Assembly (NCBI RefSeq): GCF_015074785.1
Contig: NZ_CP042464.1
Location: 124,001-188,000, forward strand
DNA from: Segatella copri
GTDB lineage: Bacteria; Bacteroidota; Bacteroidia; Bacteroidales; Bacteroidaceae
Direction of reading: 5' to 3'
DNA length: 64,000 nt
Position 1 is the stretch's first letter. Each line of letters starts with the position of its first letter. Under the pieces are notes generated by a model, which ran no database searches, had not been told where the DNA came from, and saw only the letters and a program-made list of their open reading frames with translations. This document shows positions 50,897 to 57,693 of this stretch, piece by piece. The translations under genes were made by a program, and so were the position numbers.

Positions 50897-50905
50897 GCAA
50901 AGATA
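50897..50905 (-). promoter_or_regulatory. Promoter of the HU-HIG remnant
   Basis: Minus-strand TATCTTTGC, about 57 bp upstream of the ATG at 50840. Confidence 0.5.
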
Positions 50906-50991
50906 TCCAGGGATTTCTGGGAAAAGTTACGGAAAAAGTGAGGAACCCACATATTTTATGTTATAAGGTAAATATATGTGTAAATCTGTGA

Positions 50992-51036
50992 CAAGGGTCT
51001 ATATGCCACGATGAAAAGGTGGCGTATAGACCCTTG
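50992..51036 (+). repeat. 45-bp hairpin repeat, copy J
   Basis: CAAGGGTCTATATGCCAC, loop GATGAAAA, GGTGGCGTATAGACCCTTG with the conserved right flank; 46 bp beyond the stop of the minus-strand Rpn derivative. Confidence 0.95.
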
Positions 51037-51081
51037 ATTATATGGTGATATTCGTAATCTACATCTCCGCTATTATATTTT

Positions 51082-51414
51082 TTATGAATTGCTCAGATTC
51101 TTAATGATTTCCAAAGGTAGCTGGGTTGCTTTGGCAACCTGTTCGGCAGAAAGTCCCATTGCCAGCAAACGTTGTGCTGTTTCTGTGTTGGCCTCATGTT
51201 TGCCTTCTGCTCTACCTTTTTTCATACCTTTTTCCATACCTTCCTTCATACCAATTTCCTTACCCTCAGCTATGCCTTCACGCTTGGCAGTGTCTACGGA
51301 ATTCTTGATGTCGCGATATGCCATCTTGCTGGTCTCGTACTCCCTCATTTCCTGCGGAGTAAACTTGGCAATCTCGGCTTTGATGTATCTTTCTTCTACC
51401 TGCTTCATAATCAT
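51082..51414 (-). CDS. Internally deleted Rpn protein with exchanged C-terminus
   Basis: An intact 110-residue frame: first ten residues MIMKQVEERYI, then KAEIAKFTPQEMREYETSKM ... GKEIGMKEGMEKGMKKG from the subfamily of the gene at 35943, then RAEGKHEANTETAQRLLAMG ... LSNS from the subfamily of the gene at 52649. It thus combines an in-frame loss of the nuclease core with a switch of C-terminal module at the GMEKG repeat. The promoter module is present (minus-strand TAACTTTGC, 51441-51433). Possible small regulatory protein; otherwise a recombination remnant. Confidence 0.75.
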   Translation of the reverse strand: MIMKQVEERYIKAEIAKFTPQEMREYETSKMAYRDIKNSVDTAKREGIAEGKEIGMKEGMEKGMKKGRAEGKHEANTETAQRLLAMGLSAEQVAKATQLPLEIIKNLSNS

Positions 51415-51546
51415 CTATATTAAAATGCTAGCGCAAAGTTACGACTTTATTTTCATATCTGCAAGAGTTTTCTGGGAAAAGTTACGGAAAAAGTTAGGAA
51501 CCCACATATTTTATGTTATAAGGTAAATATCTGTGTAAATCTGTGA

Positions 51547-51591
51547 CAAGGGTCTATATGCCACGATGAAAAGGTGGCATATAGACCCTTG
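51547..51591 (+). repeat. 45-bp hairpin repeat, copy K
   Basis: CAAGGGTCTATATGCCAC, loop GATGAAAA, GGTGGCATATAGACCCTTG. The whole block 51490-51620 nearly equals 36960-37100 around copy C. Confidence 0.95.
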
Positions 51592-51623
51592 ATTATATGG
51601 TGATATTCGTAATCTACCTGGCA

Positions 51624-52435
51624 TCAAACCAAAGTAGTCATTTTCAGAAAATCTCGCAGATGAATGTGCTTAATGCCATCAATATTGGTTTGACTGTAAA
51701 GCCTATCCATAGAAATCACGTATTTGGGATGACTGTCTTTTATCAGTTTCAAATTGCCGAATTCACGCTCTACCGTTTCCTCAGAAGCCAGCAGATAGGT
51801 AACTTGCACATACGCCACACTATCCGCTTTCTCGGCAACAAAATCAATCTCAGTCTTATACATCTGACCAACATATACTTTATACCCCATCCTGCACAAA
51901 TGGATATATACAGCGTTTTCCATCACCTTTTCGATATCAAAACGCCTGTTGCCACCTATAATATGATTCCTGATTCCCAGGTCTTCGAAATAGAACTTGT
52001 CGCCTAACTCGAAAAGTCGCTTGCCATGAATGTCGTATCTGTTAACTCGATCGATAATAAAAGCATTGCTTAAATACTCCAAATACGTGAGAATCATCTT
52101 GGCAGACGTTTCGGTGTTCTGGCTTTTCAGAAATTTTACAATACTCGTTGCTGAGAATTGTTTACCGATATTATCGCTCACAAACTTCAGCAGCGTTCGC
52201 AACAATGGTATGTTTCTGATGTTTTCTCGCTCTATGATATCACGAAGTACTATCGTATTATACACATTGTCAAGATAATCTTCTACCAAATCCGTATTTT
52301 CCAATCCTAAACTGCGCAACTGAGGGAGCCCGCCATACTGCAGATACAGGTTCAAGGAAGCATCATCATTCCACGTCCAAACATGCGTTCGATACGATTG
52401 GAATACCCTAGTCTTTCTAATATTTTTTGTTTCAT
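51624..52435 (-). pseudogene. AAA/DUF4143 ATPase pseudogene
   Basis: Nearly identical to the intact gene at 37102 from the stop up to ASLNLYLQYGG, and again over the first about 25 codons from the ATG at 52435, but 406 bp coding for the Walker A and B region are missing. The break falls on the direct repeat ATCATCAT (37840-37847 and 38246-38253 in the intact copy), so one repeat copy remains. The loss is not a multiple of three and shifts the frame. The DUF4143 part could be made only from an internal start. Confidence 0.9.
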
Positions 52436-52558
52436 ACGAGTAAAACTTTTCGCAAAGATACTCTTTTTGTTTCACATAAGTAACAAAAACGATAGATTTT
52501 TTGTTTTTATTACTTATAATTAACAGGTTGGGTACACATTGCGCCTCACGGGAAGCGA

Positions 52559-52603
52559 CAAGGGTCTATATGCCACGATGAAAAGGTGGCGTATAGACCC
52601 TTG
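52559..52603 (+). repeat. 45-bp hairpin repeat, copy L
   Basis: CAAGGGTCTATATGCCAC, loop GATGAAAA, GGTGGCGTATAGACCCTTG, left flank CACGGGAAGCGA, right flank GTTATATGGTGATATTTG. Confidence 0.95.
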
Positions 52604-52648
52604 GTTATATGGTGATATTTGTCATCAATATCTCCGCTATTATATTTT

Positions 52649-53548
52649 TTATGAATTGCTCAGATTCTTAATGATTTCCAAAGGTAGCTGGGTAGCTTTG
52701 GAAACCTGTTCGGCAGAAAGTCCCATTGCCAGCAATCGTTGTGCTGTTTCTGTGTTGGCCTCATGCTTGCCTTCTGCTCTACCTTTCTCCATGCCTTCAG
52801 CAATTCCTTCTTCCTTACCTTTTTCCATACCTTTCTGATATCTGTCATCCAGAAGGGTTCTTTCAACACTTACCGAATCCCAGAATTTATCATAGGCACG
52901 GAGCTCGGCATCTGTAAAGCCGGAAACTTCAAGATCCTCTACGGCTTTTCCAATCTCTGGGTCATTGAGCAGGTCGGAAGGAATATCCTTCGTATTGGAA
53001 TTTATTTCTGTGAGGAAACGGAGCCACAAGACCATCATGCGCTTGTCGGCAATGGAATGAGGAGTGAACTTAGGGAGTTCAATGAAGGTGAAATGCAAGC
53101 CTTCGATGACCTTATTGCTGTCCTTATCATGCACGATGCGGTAGTTGTGGATGAAATCTGGAGTATCATGCGCAAAGATATCATTTATCAGGTTGAGAGA
53201 ATACACTGGTTGCAGTTCGCTGTATTTTCCGCCCTTTTTTGCCTGACTCACATAGAGCTTGGATGCATTGAACAGTACTCGCTGCTGGAATGCGTCAGAC
53301 CATTCCATCTGCATTTCCACGCAGAACTTCCTGCCTCTGACGTCGGTGCAGAGTACATCAACTATGGTGTTCTTGCCCCCTTCGAGCTGGGGCACAAGTT
53401 CTGTAGGCAGATACTTTATCTCGTGTATCTGCTCTTCTTCGCTGAGTGGCAGGAGAGCGTTCAGAAGACTGATCAGTCTTTTAGGATGATTGCCGAATAT
53501 CTTCTTGAACGTAAGGTCTGCCTTAGGATCTAAGTACTTCATAACCAT
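52649..53548 (-). CDS. Rpn family PD-(D/E)XK nuclease / putative transposase (full length, second subfamily)
   Basis: A 299-residue protein. N-terminus MVMKYLDPKADLTFKKIFGN (the usual Rpn opening F-K-x-I/V-F-G), nuclease core NTIVDVLCTDVRGRKFCVEM then Q with Asp and E-M-Q, helical middle region, then the hinge GMEKGKEEGIAEGMEKGRAE and tail NTETAQRLLAMGLSAEQVSK ... LSNS. Length and motifs are normal, so the nuclease should be active. Family members promote RecA-independent recombination and have been linked to phage defence. The promoter module is at 53569-53577. Deleted relatives stand at 43504 (same subfamily) and share its C-terminus at 38532 and 51082. Confidence 0.9.
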   Translation of the reverse strand: MVMKYLDPKADLTFKKIFGNHPKRLISLLNALLPLSEEEQIHEIKYLPTELVPQLEGGKNTIVDVLCTDVRGRKFCVEMQMEWSDAFQQRVLFNASKLYVSQAKKGGKYSELQPVYSLNLINDIFAHDTPDFIHNYRIVHDKDSNKVIEGLHFTFIELPKFTPHSIADKRMMVLWLRFLTEINSNTKDIPSDLLNDPEIGKAVEDLEVSGFTDAELRAYDKFWDSVSVERTLLDDRYQKGMEKGKEEGIAEGMEKGRAEGKHEANTETAQRLLAMGLSAEQVSKATQLPLEIIKNLSNS

Positions 53549-53658
53549 CTGTTTTAAAATTCACTACTGCAAAGTTACGACTTTATTTTCAAACCCGCAA
53601 GAGATTTCAGTGAAAAGTTTATGAAAAAGTAAGAGATTGCGTTTCTTATGTGACAGGA

Positions 53659-53702
53659 CAAGGGTCTATATGCCACGATGACAAGTGGTGTATAGACCCT
53701 TG
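53659..53702 (+). repeat. 45-bp hairpin repeat, copy M
   Basis: CAAGGGTCTATATGCCAC, loop GATGACAA, GTGGTGTATAGACCCTTG (44 bp), same variant as copy F; last copy of the array. Confidence 0.95.
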
Positions 53703-53797
53703 ATTATATGGTAACTAAAGTTTCGCAAGTTACTTGAATATACTGACAAGGAAAAGACTTTACACCCGATGCTTTCTGAAAGACTTCGGAAAGAGAA

Positions 53798-54058
53798 GTG
53801 AAAGAAGCAGAAGAAGACTGGTGCGCCGCACGTGGGGGTACCATATTGAATATGGTTACCCTGTCGCATTCGTTAGATATCCCTAAGGCGGAGCGGTCCC
53901 GAAACTTCTCGGAGACTGACATCATTTCAGCCGAGTACAGCTTCTCTGCCTGTCCCTATCTGTACCGCATTTTCAAGTTAAAGGAAGGCTGTACTCCTAC
54001 CGAATGGCGGGAGAAAATGGCTGAAAATGTAGCCTCGGAGGATAAAAAGCAGGATTAA
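53798..54058 (+). pseudogene. AraC-type helix-turn-helix gene remnant, copy 2
   Basis: An 86-codon frame reads VTLSHSLDIPKAERSRNFSE ... CPYLYRIFKLKEGCTPTEWR and EKMAENVASEDKKQD. The end resembles the C-terminal helix-turn-helix of an AraC-family regulator; the part before is rearranged compared with the remnant at 50082. No start region with promoter is evident, so it is listed as a decayed gene. Confidence 0.5.
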
Positions 54059-54116
54059 CCATTTTTCGATAAATACCAGGAAAACGCATCGCGAAATGAA
54101 AAAATACGTTAAAAAG

Positions 54117-54173
54117 GGTGTCGCATTCATAGGAATGCGACACCTTTTTGATAGGAATGCGACACCTTTTTTT
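54117..54173 (+). terminator. GGTGTCGCATT terminator with duplicated right arm
   Basis: GGTGTCGCATT (54117-54127) pairs with AATGCGACACC (54134-54144), followed by TTTTT; the right arm ATAGGAATGCGACACC is then repeated (54151-54166) and followed by TTTTTTT. Same stem as the hairpins before the two pilus operons. Confidence 0.75.
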
Positions 54174-54477
54174 CTGAAAATTACGCTAAAATCTGCCGAA
54201 TAGCTTAGAATGAGCGATTTATGAGTTTTTCACCTCAATGGAGGTAATGATTTAGCAACGGTTCTAATTTCTACAATTTGCATACGTTTGATTGTCAAAC
54301 AACTCTTTGTCATCTTGGTGGCAAAAATACAATTTTAAATTTAGAATACTGCATTGTTGCATGTTTTTTAGAGTTTATTATCATCTCAAATATAATTAGG
54401 ACTCTGAAAATATGCAAAAATGTGCGGTATTTTATGAAATTATCCGTAGAATCTTACCGTATTCTCGAAATTTATTG

Positions 54478-54486
54478 TATTTTTGC
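54478..54486 (+). promoter_or_regulatory. Promoter of the AbiE operon
   Basis: TATTTTTGC, 30 bp upstream of the antitoxin start codon at 54516. The 54174-54477 stretch before it shows nothing recognisable. Confidence 0.55.
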
Positions 54487-54515
54487 AGCTGTAATGACAT
54501 TTAATAAGAGGTGAA

Positions 54516-55097
54516 ATGAACAATATAGTTTGCAAAGTAGCAGCACTTGGTGGCACTATCTCCACTACTGATATATCTCATCTGTCAGAGTATAAACGAC
54601 TGTTGAGAGCTAAGGAGCGTGGCGACTTGATAAAGTTGCGTCATGGCGTATATGCCGTTCCCGATGCTTTGCTTAATACAATGATTGATGTGGAACGGAT
54701 TGTACCTAATGGTATTGTATGCCTGTACAATGCGTGGGCTTACCATCAGCTTTCGACAACTGTTCCACCTGCTTTTTGTATAGCCATCGCCAACAAGCGG
54801 AAGGTGGTGATACCAGATACGCTTCCGATAGAGCTGTATTATTGGAAGAAGGAGAACTTGGAGTTCGGCATTATGGATGCAGAAATTTCAGGGTATCATG
54901 TTCGTATTACCGATATGGAGCGAAGTGTTTGCGATGCTGTAAAATACAGGAATAAATTGGGGTTAGATATTTGTGCTGAAGTGATACGCACCTATCTGAA
55001 AAAGCCAAACCGCAATCTCACTCGTTTGCAGGATTACGCCCAACGCCTCAGAGTGTTTAATACATTGAAAAATTATCTTGAAATAGCTATAGAATAA
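54516..55097 (+). CDS. AbiEi-type antitoxin
   Basis: A 193-residue protein of the AbiEi antitoxin family. The N-terminal winged helix (GGTISTTDISHLSEYKRLLR, AKERGDLIKLRHGVYAVPDA) represses the operon in known systems, and the C-terminal part (ELYYWKKENLEFGIMDAEIS, RITDMERSVCDAVKYRNKLG) neutralises the toxin effect. It lies one base ahead of the AbiEii gene, which fits the type IV toxin-antitoxin order antitoxin-toxin. A promoter is at 54478. Confidence 0.9.
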   Translation: MNNIVCKVAALGGTISTTDISHLSEYKRLLRAKERGDLIKLRHGVYAVPDALLNTMIDVERIVPNGIVCLYNAWAYHQLSTTVPPAFCIAIANKRKVVIPDTLPIELYYWKKENLEFGIMDAEISGYHVRITDMERSVCDAVKYRNKLGLDICAEVIRTYLKKPNRNLTRLQDYAQRLRVFNTLKNYLEIAIE

Positions 55098-55098
55098 G

Positions 55099-55965
55099 AT
55101 GGGAAAGAAAAACTACGGTAAGTCTGTTAAGACCCGCTTGCTCAATCTGATGAATGAGACAGGCTATAAATATATGTATCTCTTGGCAAGATATTTCAAC
55201 GAGAGGTTGCTTTACAGAGTATCTGTAAGCCAATATAAGGACAATTTTTTGCTGAAAGGTGGCTCTTTGCTTTATGCTATGAACGGACTTGAGGCACGTC
55301 CTACAGTAGATGTTGATTTCATGGCAGATAGAATTAGCCGTGATAGGGATTTCCTTGCGCACGTGTTCCAGGAAATTTTGGGCATTGTATGCGATGAGGA
55401 TGGAGTATCGTTTGATGTTAATAGCATTAAGTTGGAGCCTATAACTGTTGAAAAGAAGTATCCTGGCACCCGATTCTATTTTACTGCCCACATGGATACC
55501 ATTTCTTATAACATGTCTGTTGACATTGGCTTTGGTGATGTTGTAACTCCATATCCAACAACTATTGACTTCCCATTGCTTTTGCCTGACATTCCATCTG
55601 TGAACATACAGGCATATTCCTTGGAGACTGTTGTTGCCGAGAAATTCCATACGATGATAGACCGAGATGTGCTCAACAGTCGCATGAAAGATTTCTTCGA
55701 CTGTTACCAACTCCTGACAAAGAGAGAATTGTCTGATGACACATTATATGATGCGATTAAGGCGACTTTCGATAATAGAGGGCTTACATACAATCCCGAA
55801 TTGCAGTTGTTTACAGAAAGTTTTGCGACAGACGCAGCACGTATAGTTCGCTGGAAAGCATTTCTGAAAAAGATTCAATGGAAAGAAACTCTTGATTTCA
55901 AGACTGTTATGGAAGTAATAAAGGAAAGGTTACAGCCTATGGCTGAAAAATATTGGAAAAAGTAG
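55099..55965 (+). CDS. Nucleotidyltransferase AbiEii/AbiGii toxin family protein
   Basis: A 288-residue nucleotidyltransferase toxin. The catalytic motif is FLLKGGSLLYAMNGLEARPT followed by VDVDFMADRIS, that is G-S and D-x-D on the NTase strand; SLETVVAEKFHTMIDRD with SRMKDFFDCYQLL is the usual family block. AbiEii-type enzymes modify tRNA or another nucleotide target and cause growth arrest upon phage infection. Operon partner of the AbiEi antitoxin. It lies immediately right of the hairpin array but is not enclosed by hairpins. Confidence 0.92.
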   Translation: MGKKNYGKSVKTRLLNLMNETGYKYMYLLARYFNERLLYRVSVSQYKDNFLLKGGSLLYAMNGLEARPTVDVDFMADRISRDRDFLAHVFQEILGIVCDEDGVSFDVNSIKLEPITVEKKYPGTRFYFTAHMDTISYNMSVDIGFGDVVTPYPTTIDFPLLLPDIPSVNIQAYSLETVVAEKFHTMIDRDVLNSRMKDFFDCYQLLTKRELSDDTLYDAIKATFDNRGLTYNPELQLFTESFATDAARIVRWKAFLKKIQWKETLDFKTVMEVIKERLQPMAEKYWKK

Positions 55966-56023
55966 TTTACCCTTTTATCATTCTTTCGTCTTTGAATATA
56001 AAGAACACTAAAAATAGAAGATT

Positions 56024-56815
56024 ATGATAAAAAGTAAGATTTCTGTTGCTGTACTATTTCTGCTATGCCTTTGTTGGTTACCAACACTTTCATTGGCAAA
56101 AGGAAAGAGCCATTTTACGGTAGAAGATTCACAATATGGAACTCGCCTTGTGAAATGGGAAGGAAAAGACTCTGTTGTGGATTTTAATAACATCCAAGAG
56201 CTTAAGAATGTAAAAGTAATAGGAGAAATGGCTTTTGAAATGAATAAGTACATTAAGCAAGTCATCCTTCCCGACAATTTGCTGATTATAGAAAAACGAG
56301 CTTTCAATACTTGTGAGAATCTTCAAACCGTAAAGATGCCAAACACAGTGAGGTATATCGGCAATAGTGCATTCAATATGGACCATCAATTAGAGCTTAG
56401 CGTCTTGCCGGACAGTTTGCAAGAAATCGGTGAATGGACATTTTGGGATTGTAATAAGGTCTGCATATCCGTGATACCTGAGCATGTGAGCAAAATAGGA
56501 AGACAGGCTTTCACTTGTTGCGAAGGCATAAAGGCCCTTGTATTCAAGAATCAACTAGAAGTAATTAACGACCGTGCATTTTCTGGTTGCAAGAACTTGG
56601 AACGCATAGTCTTTCCGAACAATTTGAGAGAGATCTCCGATTTTGCCTTTGCCCGATGCATTAACCTTAAAGGCATCAATCTCCCTGCATCTTTGCAGAA
56701 AATCGGATATAGAGCATTTGGAAACTGCGAGTCACTTTTATTCGTGAAGTATAATTCTAATCCCAAAGTTGACTCTTCCGCATTTATGAATTGCCCAATA
56801 AGCCAAGAGAAATAA
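56024..56815 (+). CDS. Secreted BspA-type leucine-rich repeat protein
   Basis: A 263-residue exported protein (signal peptide about 1-25, ending SLAKG). From about residue 50 it consists of LRR_5/BspA repeats of 23 residues (LKNVKVIGEMAFEMNKYIKQ, KRAFNTCENLQTVKMPNTVR, GKIGRQAF-like SKIGRQAFTCCEGIKALVFK, NDRAFSGCKNLERIVFPNNL). Such repeats mediate binding to host matrix proteins or other cells. No sorting signal for the type IX system is evident at the C-terminus. It is upstream of the GLPGLI gene, with a 29-bp gap, and likely in the same operon. Confidence 0.85.
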   Translation: MIKSKISVAVLFLLCLCWLPTLSLAKGKSHFTVEDSQYGTRLVKWEGKDSVVDFNNIQELKNVKVIGEMAFEMNKYIKQVILPDNLLIIEKRAFNTCENLQTVKMPNTVRYIGNSAFNMDHQLELSVLPDSLQEIGEWTFWDCNKVCISVIPEHVSKIGRQAFTCCEGIKALVFKNQLEVINDRAFSGCKNLERIVFPNNLREISDFAFARCINLKGINLPASLQKIGYRAFGNCESLLFVKYNSNPKVDSSAFMNCPISQEK

Positions 56816-56844
56816 CATTAGTATCAACAATAAAGACAAAGGAT

Positions 56845-57675
56845 ATGAAAAAGATTGTTTTATTGATAACCGCCATCTGCCTAACATCAGAGACATTCGG
56901 GCAGAAAACGAGTTCCTCTTCCGTAGATGAATACGAATGCATCTACGAGTACCAAATGAAGAATGACAAAGGCTCTTCTGATGTCACTTCTACCATTCTT
57001 CAAATTGGCAGAAACTCAGCTATGTTCTCTGATTACACTGCGTTTCAAGCAGACTCAGCCATTGCTTGCAAAGCGCCAGAATCAGAGATTCAAAAGTTCA
57101 AGACACGGGAAAAGAGAAATGATTTGCTTTTCGACCAATCAGTCTCTCAAAATGTGCCTAAGGGCAAACTGACCGTTTATAGCGTAATCACGCCAAACTA
57201 CTACAGCTATACGGAAAGTGCCAATCCCATAAATTGGAATCTGAGCGAGGGCATTGACACTATCTGTGGTTACACCTGTCAGAAAGCTGTTGGAGAATAT
57301 GGTGGAAGAACTTGGACTGTTTGGTATTCCACGGACATACCAGCATCCTTTGGACCATGGAAACTTTGTGGTTTGCCAGGCTTGGTATTGGCAGCAAAGG
57401 ATTCAGAAGGCATACATAAGTTCAATGCTATAACTTTCCGTAAATCAAGCACCCCTATGAACTTCAAGCCTTACACCAATATCATCAAGACTTCGAGGGA
57501 ACAGTTTGTCAAGGCGAAGAATAAGTTTGAGCAAAATCCTATGGGCAACATTCCTGCAGAATCCATCAGCGAGATGACTATTCAGAAATATGAGGATGGT
57601 GGGCATAGTGCCTTGGTCAATGGTGTGGTACTGAGAGTGCGCCCTAATGGATATGTTCCTCTCGAATTGAAGTAA
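56845..57675 (+). CDS. GLPGLI family protein
   Basis: A 276-residue exported protein of the GLPGLI family, named for its conserved motif, here WKLCGLPGLVLAAKD around residue 182. Signal peptide MKKIVLLITAICLTSETFGQ. Family members occur only in Bacteroidetes and usually sit beside a TonB-type receptor, as here with the next gene 18 bp downstream; they have been suspected to handle a peptide or metal substrate, which is unproven. The start is at 56845, as the ATG at 56791 overlaps the preceding gene and lacks a signal peptide. Confidence 0.9.
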   Translation: MKKIVLLITAICLTSETFGQKTSSSSVDEYECIYEYQMKNDKGSSDVTSTILQIGRNSAMFSDYTAFQADSAIACKAPESEIQKFKTREKRNDLLFDQSVSQNVPKGKLTVYSVITPNYYSYTESANPINWNLSEGIDTICGYTCQKAVGEYGGRTWTVWYSTDIPASFGPWKLCGLPGLVLAAKDSEGIHKFNAITFRKSSTPMNFKPYTNIIKTSREQFVKAKNKFEQNPMGNIPAESISEMTIQKYEDGGHSALVNGVVLRVRPNGYVPLELK

Positions 57676-57693
57676 ACAAAGAGATTGATAAAT

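Noticed and set aside
35077..53702. The 45-bp repeats as a CRISPR array
   Set aside because: Copies are 0.5-5 kb apart with genes between them, not short regular spacers, and no cas gene is present.
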